Under the pieces are notes generated by a model. The model made no database searches and was not told where the DNA came from. It worked only from the letters and a program-made list of their open reading frames with translations. Both the position numbers and the translations under genes were made by a program. From Verrucomicrobiales bacterium (GTDB taxonomy: Bacteria; Verrucomicrobiota; Verrucomicrobiia; Verrucomicrobiales; DEV007), in assembly GCA_029213005.1 (NCBI GenBank), contig JARGPI010000018.1:90239-154238 (forward strand): a stretch of DNA of 64,000 bases. Reading direction: 5' to 3'. How positions within the stretch are numbered: position 1 is the first letter of the stretch; every line of letters begins with the position of its first letter. Shown piece by piece: positions 35,701 to 41,585 of the stretch.

Positions 35701-35832
35701 TGTACCCTGTACAATCGCGGACTGTAAAGGGTACAATCGGGGTTTAAGAGGGTACAATCGGGGTTTAAGAGGGTCGCGTTGAATCAGTTTGTGGAGGAAG
35801 GCTCGAACATTCACGACAGCGGTTGATTTCAT
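32704..35832 (-). CDS. Secreted sulfatase-LamG-GH43-like fusion enzyme
   Basis: A 1,042-residue protein. Residues ~60-550 are an iduronate-2-sulfatase-like S1 sulfatase with the formylglycine motif C108-A-P-S-R and WGDHGFHLGD. Residues ~551-680 hold the same LamG-like module as the upstream neighbour (SPKPHGVVLAQGGSQHGYAI). Residues ~705-1030 are a five-bladed GH43-like propeller with the catalytic base D715 (WIRDPYII), the modulator D856 (KRHDPSLF) and the general acid E905 (MGHEGCLI). The predicted N-terminus is odd: residues 20-36 (DPLKPRLYPLKPRLYPL) are encoded by TGTAC-type repeats inserted just before the hydrophobic core of the signal peptide (TVGLICLLAGILSAG). An alternative start inside this region is possible. 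Confidence 0.88.
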   Translation of the reverse strand: MKSTAVVNVRAFLHKLIQRDPLKPRLYPLKPRLYPLQSAIVQGTVGLICLLAGILSAGDRPNVLMILVDDLKPALGSYGDPIAKTPHIDALAARGTRFDLAYCNQAVCAPSRYTLMLGAHSTTTGLYGLGSDLRATLPDAVTLPQYFEKHGYRTESLGKIFHIGHGNLGDPDSFSIPHFKEKVIEYVDPESKPDGKLTREEAMFENVPAPPGGMNQLPRGAAFESPDVEDEAYADGRVAAETLRRLAAAKERDEPFFIAAGFARPHLPFSAPKKYWDLYQKEDFSLAGNTDLPAGAPDVAGKRGGEIRNYSPVPDKGSPEQISHELALELIHGYYASTTFADAQIGKILDGLKTMGLAENTIVVLWGDHGFHLGDLGIWTKHTNYEQANRIPLIFAGPGVTPGAVTRQLAESVDVFPTLAELAGLPQPTEKSVTQPIDGVSLAPVLSDAAKRVRNHAFHAYPKKTLGRAIRTERYRLVEWKNPGASAESAELELYDYETNPNETKNLANEKAEVVAELRKILNTYPEAINHRRNAKKNAENPVASYAPEITNEEIEIHAEVKSPKPHGVVLAQGGSQHGYAIHFIEGKPVFDVRVKGKVTRLMWPIAVKGRIRIDARLTDSFISLTVNQGKPTRKKSPGLIPNQPKDGLSVGLDILSAAGDYESPNPFRGMVVNTRIKAGGKPPAIANPMSPQAIRKGFASHDRALFVKEGWIRDPYIIKGPDDWLYLTGTTPLEGDPRESSDPYNTGLGDESIVGYQARVWRSRDFTDWEPLDAPYSLTDGIWYQERPGEFESTPKKHWFLWAPELHWIDQIKRWALVHTSPSPVAGANLSLSAGAEVAGPWSNPLGAQIQKRHDPSLFQNDDGIWWMVWGATRVAPLKPDFSGFASDPVDIQPGGETAKMGHEGCLIMKIEGKYVLFGTGWSTGEMRKGSYNLYYATADTITGPYSERKFAGRFLGHGTPFQDAENRWWCTAFYNANVPPLPSDGIRNRDLRDTAQTINQRGTTIVPLEVKTLENGELYIRAKDPAYATPGPDEAQSFER
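35700..35773. repeat. TGTAC-type repeats and 21-bp tandem duplication inside a coding region
   Basis: ACTGTACCCTGTACA (35700-35714) and ACTGTAAAGGGTACAAT (35721-35737) are copies of the dispersed motif of 1402 and 18385. They run into a perfect 21-bp tandem repeat (35729-35749 and 35750-35770). The 21-bp unit is seven codons, so on the minus strand it encodes PLKPRLY twice without breaking the sulfatase-GH43 frame. Confidence 0.8.
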
Positions 35833-35910
35833 AAAGCGTAGGAATCTTTAGCTTCAGATCTTGATGCGGGCAGTCAAGATCGATTTCCTCCGCAAAAATG
35901 ACGTGAGTGT

Positions 35911-36600
35911 TCAGCTCCGCTCCGCAATTTTTCCGCCGCGCATCCGAATAATCTGCTCGGCTTTTTCGGCCAGTTCCTGGTCGTGGGTTACGATTACCAG
36001 CGCGGTTCCCGATTCGGAATTGAGGGCGAACAGCATTTCAACAATGATGTCGCTGGTTTCTTCGTCGAGATTTCCGGTCGGTTCGTCGGCAAACAGGATT
36101 CGGGGGCGATTGACAAAGGCCCGCGCCAGAGCAACCCGCTGCTGCTCTCCGCCGGAGAGCTGGACCGGAAAGTGACTCATTCGGTCGCCGAGTCCCACCC
36201 TTTCGAGCAGTTGAGTGGCCAGCTCCCGTTTGTGGGTTTGGCCGGTCAGTTCCAATGGGACGAGAACGTTTTCCAGAGAGGTTAAAGTGGGGATAAGCTG
36301 GAAGTTCTGGAAGACAAATCCCACCTTTTCATTTCTTCGCTTAGCCCGTTGATCCTCGGTGAGTTGCAGGATATTTTCTCCATCGATGAGGACCTCGCCA
36401 CTGGACGGTTGATCCAGCCCGGCGCAGAGCCCCAGAAGGGTCGTTTTGCCGCTCCCGGACGGGCCGACGATGGCGCAGGTCGAGCCGGCGGGGACCGCGA
36501 GATCAATTCCATCCAAAACAACGAGGTCCGGAGCGTCGGTTGTTTTGAAAGACTTGGTAAGTCCCTTCGTCTCTAGTATATTGGCTCTATCGGCGTCCAT
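35911..36600 (-). CDS. ybbA: ABC transporter ATPase, LolD/YbbA-like
   Basis: An ATPase of about 229 residues with Walker A GPSGSGKTT, Q-loop VFQNFQLIPTLT, signature LSGGEQQR, Walker B ILFADEP and the H-loop VTHD. It belongs to the MacB/LolD/YbbA group that works with FtsX-type permeases on lipoproteins or envelope complexes. It is divergent from a TesA-type esterase, the same arrangement as ybbA-tesA in E. coli. The expected permease partner ybbP is absent; the next gene downstream is a sulfatase. ATG 36600 is preferred to the GTG at 36609. Confidence 0.88.
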   Translation of the reverse strand: MDADRANILETKGLTKSFKTTDAPDLVVLDGIDLAVPAGSTCAIVGPSGSGKTTLLGLCAGLDQPSSGEVLIDGENILQLTEDQRAKRRNEKVGFVFQNFQLIPTLTSLENVLVPLELTGQTHKRELATQLLERVGLGDRMSHFPVQLSGGEQQRVALARAFVNRPRILFADEPTGNLDEETSDIIVEMLFALNSESGTALVIVTHDQELAEKAEQIIRMRGGKIAERS

Positions 36601-36660
36601 AGGTGTCACTATAAGACGGAATTAATCCGTCCGGCTTATTCCTTTCGTAAAAATATTTGA

Positions 36661-37290
36661 ATGACCTATCTCAAAACCTCCATTTTCGCTCTCTTTTTCT
36701 GCATGACCGCGCTTTCCGGAGGGGCTGAAGAACGGCGTATTCTCGTTCTCGGAGACAGTTTGACCAAAGGTTACGGTCTCGATCCGGAGGATGCTTATCC
36801 CTCGCTACTTCAGGAAAAAATCAAAGAATCCGGCCTTGATGACTGGACGGTGATGAATGGTGGCGTCAGTGGCGATACCACCGCCGGAGGCCTGCGCCGC
36901 ATCAATTGGCTGCTTCGCAAAGAGGTGGATATCCTGATCGTAGCGCTCGGGGGAAACGACGGGCTTCGCGGTATCGATCCCTCGGAAACGGAGAAAAATC
37001 TTCAGGGAATTATCGATGCCGCCCGGAAAAAATGCCCCGATTTGAAAATCATCATCGCCGGGATGCAGATGCCGGACAATCTGGGAAAAGACTACGTAAA
37101 ACGATTTCGCGAAGCGTTCCCCAAAGTCGCCGAGGAAAATGATCTGCCAATGATTCCCTTTCTCCTCGAAGGCGTCGGCGGGAATCCCGATCTCAATCAG
37201 CCGGATTTTGTTCATCCCAACGAAGCCGGGCAAAAGATCATCGCGGAAACGGTTTGGAAAGTGTTAGGGCCTATCGTGGGTGAAAGTTAG
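36661..37290 (+). CDS. tesA: Periplasmic GDSL esterase/thioesterase, TesA-like
   Basis: A 209-residue SGNH hydrolase with a signal peptide (MTYLKTSIFALFFCMTALSGGA). Block I ILVLGDSLTKGYGLDPEDAY has the nucleophile Ser, block III VALGGNDGLRG has the oxyanion Asn, and block V QPDFVHPNEAG has the catalytic Asp and His. This is the TesA/arylesterase subfamily, acting on acyl-thioesters and esters in the periplasm. It is divergent from the YbbA-like ATPase with about 60 bases between the starts, so the two probably share a control region. Confidence 0.9.
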   Translation: MTYLKTSIFALFFCMTALSGGAEERRILVLGDSLTKGYGLDPEDAYPSLLQEKIKESGLDDWTVMNGGVSGDTTAGGLRRINWLLRKEVDILIVALGGNDGLRGIDPSETEKNLQGIIDAARKKCPDLKIIIAGMQMPDNLGKDYVKRFREAFPKVAEENDLPMIPFLLEGVGGNPDLNQPDFVHPNEAGQKIIAETVWKVLGPIVGES

Positions 37291-37383
37291 AGTCAGGTTT
37301 CATTGTCGATTGGCAACAATCCGCCGTTGCTATCTCCCGGCATCCGGTCATGATTCCCGACTTTTTAATAGTCCGTTTCATTT

Positions 37384-39564
37384 ATGTTTTCAAAAGTTTA
37401 CCGATACCTCTGCTTTGGTGCCCTGTTTTGCGTTGCGGCAACCTTGAATGCTGAAGAGAAGTTTTTCATTTCCGCTAAAGCCGCCGCCGACGGCAGCGAG
37501 AAACAACCCTTCTCAAACCTGCCCGAAGCTCGCGACGCCATTCGCTCTGCGCGAAAGAGCGGCAAACTCGCTGCGGATACTCCGGTGACCGTGGTGATTA
37601 AGCCCGGTAAATACCAAGTCAGGCAATCCATCGTTTTTGGAAAAGAAGACAGCGGGGTGACCTATCGCGCGGAGAAACCGGGAAGCGTTGTTTTGAGTGG
37701 CGGTTCGACTTTAAAAGCGGAGGAGTTCGCGAAAATCAGCGACCAAAAGGTGCTCGATCGTCTCGATGAGGGCGTCCGGGAAAAAGTTCTGGTTTACGAT
37801 CTAGGCGAAATCATCCCCGGGGAACTGGCTCCCTTTCCGAAATCTTTTAAAGGGACGCCTCCTGCGCCCTGGCTCTATAGCGATGGTGAAATGATGACTC
37901 TGGCCCGTTGGCCGAACCGCGATGCGGAAAAGAAGGGATGGACATCTTTTTCTAAAGTAATCGACAACGGTTTGCCCAAGCCTGATGCGGAAGACCCTGT
38001 GTTGCGAAAACACCACCCCGGAGCCTTTGTTTTCGACCATGATCGTCCCGGCCGATGGGATCTCGAATCCGGAGCATGGTTGCTGGGCTACTGGACTCAC
38101 GACTGGTCCGATGAAGTCATCAAAATCGCGAGTTATGACGCTGAGGAAAAAGTGATCCGTCTCGCCGCGAACCACAGCTACGGCCTGAAGGGCGGCACCT
38201 GGGGAGCGAGCGAGCGTCGCTTTTTCGCCCAGAATATATTGGAGGAACTCGACAGCCCGGGAGAGTGGTATATCGACCGGAATGCTAAAAAACTATACTT
38301 TTATCCAATTAAGCCGGTATCAAAAAGCGAGATCGTTCTGGCAACTCTGACCAAGCCGATTGTTCAGATCGAGAGCGCTGAGGAAATTAAGCTCGTAGGT
38401 ATTAATCTGGAATATGTCCATGGGGATTGTCTGAGAGTCAGCAAAAGCCGTGCTATCGAAATCGTTGGCTGTCAGTTGTCCAACATCGCGGGGAGCGGCA
38501 TCAGTGCGAATGGCGAAGCGATTACGATTCGTTCCTGTGATTTGTTTAATATCGGGCGGGGAGGCATCTCCATTTACGGCGGGGATCGGGCAAAACTGAT
38601 TCCGGCGAACAATCTGGTTACCAATAATCACGTTCACCACTACGGTATATTTCAGCGGACCTATGCTGCGGGAGTTGCGGTATCGGGTTGCGGTTCGACG
38701 GTAAGTCATAATTTGATTCACGACGCTCCTCACAACGCAATCAAATACAGTGGTAATGAGCATCTCCTTGAGAAGAACGAAATCCACCACGTGGTGATGG
38801 AAACGGGTGATTCCGGAGCGTTTTACACCGGGCGGGACTGGACCAGTCAGGGGAACGTGTTGCGGCACAACTATATTCACCATCTCGGGGATTACTCGAG
38901 TGAAAGCACCCACACCATGGGGATCTACCTCGACGATTGCGATAGTGGCGATACGCTGGAGGGAAACGTTCTCTACAAAGTGGGTCGGGCGTTTTTGATC
39001 GGTGGCGGTCGCGATAATCCGATCCGAAACAACTTGATCATCGATTGCCCGATAGGTATCCATCTCGATTCCCGCGGGATGAGTTGGAAGCAATGGAACA
39101 ATCCAAAGTATGGCGGCTGGAACCTCGAGGAAAAGGCTGAAAAGCTGAACTATAAAAGCCCGCCCTGGAGTGAGCGATATCCTAATCTCGCGAAGATTCT
39201 GTCCGACTCGCCGCAGGAGCCGCTTCGCACTACGATCGAAACCAATGTATTCGTGAATCCCGGAAAGAGTGCCTACAGCTTCGATGGGAATACCAAAAAG
39301 ATTTATTCGAAACTGAAAGTGGAGGGTAATCTCGTGGTTCAAGCGAAAGAACTTTCGGAAAAAGAAAATGCCGGGAAGCCCGCGGGATTTGAGTACGTAA
39401 AAAGCCCCGAGGATCTGGGGTTTGTCGATTTCGATGCCGCAAACTTCACTTTGAAAGACGATTCGTTTATTCTCCAGCAGCGCCCCGACTTCGAAAAGAT
39501 CCCTTTTGATGAAATCGGTTTGAAGAAAGACGATGTCAGAAAGACGCTTCCGGCTGATCGCTAG
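37384..39564 (+). CDS. Secreted right-handed beta-helix enzyme, GH141-like
   Basis: A 726-residue secreted protein with a signal peptide ending near LNAEE. The opening FFISAKAAADGSEKQPFSNL and EARDAIRSARKSGKL is that of GH141-type and related beta-helix hydrolases. Residues ~335-620 show beta-helix repeats (IEIVGCQLSNIAGSGISANG, NNHVHHYGI, LEKNEIHHVV, NVLRHNYIHHLGDYSSE). GH141 includes alpha-L-fucosidase and xylanase activities. The exact family and substrate need profile comparison; a lyase or epimerase of similar fold is possible. It stands seven bases before the DUF1826-like gene, in a run of plus-strand genes. Confidence 0.72.
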   Translation: MFSKVYRYLCFGALFCVAATLNAEEKFFISAKAAADGSEKQPFSNLPEARDAIRSARKSGKLAADTPVTVVIKPGKYQVRQSIVFGKEDSGVTYRAEKPGSVVLSGGSTLKAEEFAKISDQKVLDRLDEGVREKVLVYDLGEIIPGELAPFPKSFKGTPPAPWLYSDGEMMTLARWPNRDAEKKGWTSFSKVIDNGLPKPDAEDPVLRKHHPGAFVFDHDRPGRWDLESGAWLLGYWTHDWSDEVIKIASYDAEEKVIRLAANHSYGLKGGTWGASERRFFAQNILEELDSPGEWYIDRNAKKLYFYPIKPVSKSEIVLATLTKPIVQIESAEEIKLVGINLEYVHGDCLRVSKSRAIEIVGCQLSNIAGSGISANGEAITIRSCDLFNIGRGGISIYGGDRAKLIPANNLVTNNHVHHYGIFQRTYAAGVAVSGCGSTVSHNLIHDAPHNAIKYSGNEHLLEKNEIHHVVMETGDSGAFYTGRDWTSQGNVLRHNYIHHLGDYSSESTHTMGIYLDDCDSGDTLEGNVLYKVGRAFLIGGGRDNPIRNNLIIDCPIGIHLDSRGMSWKQWNNPKYGGWNLEEKAEKLNYKSPPWSERYPNLAKILSDSPQEPLRTTIETNVFVNPGKSAYSFDGNTKKIYSKLKVEGNLVVQAKELSEKENAGKPAGFEYVKSPEDLGFVDFDAANFTLKDDSFILQQRPDFEKIPFDEIGLKKDDVRKTLPADR

Positions 39565-39570
39565 ACTGGT

Positions 39571-40275
39571 ATGAGTATCGTTCCGTCCGACTACCCTCGC
39601 ATCAAACGGGTGAGCGATTTTGAGGAGTTGGTGTCAACACCCTTCAACAACGGGGTCAATGCGCTTTGCTGGTCGCGGGAACTGAACGGTGACTTTGGAG
39701 AAGTGGTTCGCCTTTTGGAAGTCGACGTCGGGATCACTACTATCGACGAAGATGTTTTGAGCGATCTGGAAGTGAGTGAAGAAGGTCGGCTCGCGATCGA
39801 ATTGATTCAGTCAGATTTGGAGAATCTCCGAAACCATGATCTGGATCCCGTTCTGGATTGTGTGAACGGTTATTTGCCTCCTGATGAACCCGGCTTAATA
39901 CCTACCGACGTTTGTTCCTTTCATGTCGATAGCGCAACGGTGGAAGCTGATACCTATCTGTGTACCTATTTCGGTGCACCGAGTGAAGGATTGCGGAACG
40001 ACCAGGCTGTTAGGAGAGTAGATATCCCGGAGACCCGGGCGATGCTGCTCAAAGAGTATGGCGGTCGGGACGACGCCGGTTTTGTGGAGTTTCTGAACGA
40101 TAACTTTTACGATCTGCACTATCTACCGACACCGGGCGCAGTGCCGTTCTCATTTGGGGTGGGCAATATTTGGCGCATTGCGACGCTGTATCCCGATAGC
40201 CCGGTGCCGCCTTGTGTCCATCGCGCTCCGGCGCCGGTGGCGGGGAAGCCTCCGCGACTTTTGCTGATCAGTTAG
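39571..40275 (+). CDS. DUF1826-like protein
   Basis: A 234-residue cytoplasmic protein with no signal peptide. The middle and C-terminal parts (CSFHVDSATVEADTYLCTYF, GAPSEGLRNDQAVRR, IWRIATLYPDSPVPPCVHRA) resemble DUF1826 proteins, which pair an H-x-D motif with a late His and often lie near zinc-regulated genes. The resemblance is from motif memory and not certain. The function is unknown. It follows the GH141-like gene closely and may be co-transcribed, though nothing links its job to polysaccharide use. Confidence 0.5.
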   Translation: MSIVPSDYPRIKRVSDFEELVSTPFNNGVNALCWSRELNGDFGEVVRLLEVDVGITTIDEDVLSDLEVSEEGRLAIELIQSDLENLRNHDLDPVLDCVNGYLPPDEPGLIPTDVCSFHVDSATVEADTYLCTYFGAPSEGLRNDQAVRRVDIPETRAMLLKEYGGRDDAGFVEFLNDNFYDLHYLPTPGAVPFSFGVGNIWRIATLYPDSPVPPCVHRAPAPVAGKPPRLLLIS

Positions 40276-40323
40276 GGCGCAATTCTCAACTTAAAAATTG
40301 GAAGTTTGAAGTTATGCTGCGGG

Positions 40324-41574
40324 ATGCTACTGAAGATTCAAATCCCACTTTTGATCCTGTTTTTCACTTCTATCGTTTCGGCTGAAGAAGTCGGTCCGTG
40401 GAATCTCGACACTTTGAAATCCGCGGTTCCTGCGGTGACTTGGTTGAACACCGATCAGCCGATTCGGTCGCTGACTTACGCCGGGGAAAAGGTGAACGGG
40501 AGTGACACCGAAGTTTTCGCATTCTACGCATCGCCGGCTACGATCGGACAGGTCAAAGAAGGTTCGAAGTTTCCCGGTATCGTATTGATTCATGGCGGCG
40601 GTGGAACCGCTTTTGCGGAATGGGTGAATTTGTGGGCAAAGCGTGGCTATGCAGCAATCGCGATGGATCTATCGGGCTCGCGTCCGGCCGATCCGGTTTT
40701 TGATGAGAAAACCAAGGCGTTTAAAAGTCACAATACTAAAGAAAGGACCCGCCTTACTAAAGGAGGTCTCAACCACAGTCACAAAGAAAAATTTGATTCT
40801 ATCGGTGGCGATACCAGTGACGACTGGCCCTTTCATGCAGCGGCGAGTGTGATGCGGGCCCACAGTCTGCTACGCAGTCTCCCTGAAGTGGATGCGGAGC
40901 GGACCGCAGTGACGGGCATCAGCTGGGGTGGCTACACAACCTGCCTCGCAGCGTCTCTGGACGACCGGTTTAAGGCTGCGGTTCCGGTATATGGCTGCGG
41001 ATTTCTCCATGAGGGTGAGTCGGTGCAGAAGCCCTCCATCGATAAGTTGGAGGATCGCAAAGCGGAGTGGGTCAAACAATACGATCCGGGAAGTTTGCTG
41101 CCGCGTTGCGAGGTTCCGATCTTCTTTGTTAACGGTACTAACGATATCCACTATGTACTCGACAGCTATATGAAATCCTACAACGTGGTTCCCGGTGAAA
41201 AACATATCCGGATCAAGCCAATGATGCCGCACGGCCATCAATCGGGATGGGCCCCGAAGGAGATCGGGCTCTTTGTCGATTCAAAATGTATCGATGGTGC
41301 CAATCCGCTGCCGGTTGTAGGGAAACCTGTGTTAAGCGTCGATTCCGTAGAAGTGGCGGTTTCGTACCCGGGCGGAAAATTGAAAAGCGCAAAACTCAAC
41401 TACACCATTGACGGTGGGATTCGTTCTAAGCGGAAGTGGGAGTCTCTCGATGCCGAAATCACTGCGGAGGGTGTCACCGCTCCGAAACCACCCACAGAAG
41501 CTAATACCTGGTTCATCACGGTCACGGACGATCGCGATGCAATGGTAAGCTCCGAGGTGATTTTCAGTGAGTAG
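40324..41574 (+). CDS. Secreted alpha/beta-hydrolase, acetyl xylan esterase/dienelactone-hydrolase-like
   Basis: About 416 residues from ATG 40324, which opens a clean signal peptide (MLLKIQIPLLILFFTSIVSA); a TTG at 40306 is less likely. The fold shows GIVLIHGGGGTAFAEWVNLW with an oxyanion loop, the nucleophile elbow TGISWGGYTT (catalytic Ser), the acid in FFVNGTNDIHY, and the late MMPHGHQSGW (catalytic His). A C-terminal beta-rich segment follows (residues ~340-416). This looks like an exported deacetylase or carboxylesterase that would clear acyl groups from polysaccharide. Substrate inferred only from the neighbourhood. Confidence 0.82.
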   Translation: MLLKIQIPLLILFFTSIVSAEEVGPWNLDTLKSAVPAVTWLNTDQPIRSLTYAGEKVNGSDTEVFAFYASPATIGQVKEGSKFPGIVLIHGGGGTAFAEWVNLWAKRGYAAIAMDLSGSRPADPVFDEKTKAFKSHNTKERTRLTKGGLNHSHKEKFDSIGGDTSDDWPFHAAASVMRAHSLLRSLPEVDAERTAVTGISWGGYTTCLAASLDDRFKAAVPVYGCGFLHEGESVQKPSIDKLEDRKAEWVKQYDPGSLLPRCEVPIFFVNGTNDIHYVLDSYMKSYNVVPGEKHIRIKPMMPHGHQSGWAPKEIGLFVDSKCIDGANPLPVVGKPVLSVDSVEVAVSYPGGKLKSAKLNYTIDGGIRSKRKWESLDAEITAEGVTAPKPPTEANTWFITVTDDRDAMVSSEVIFSE

Positions 41575-41585
41575 GTAGTCGTTCT

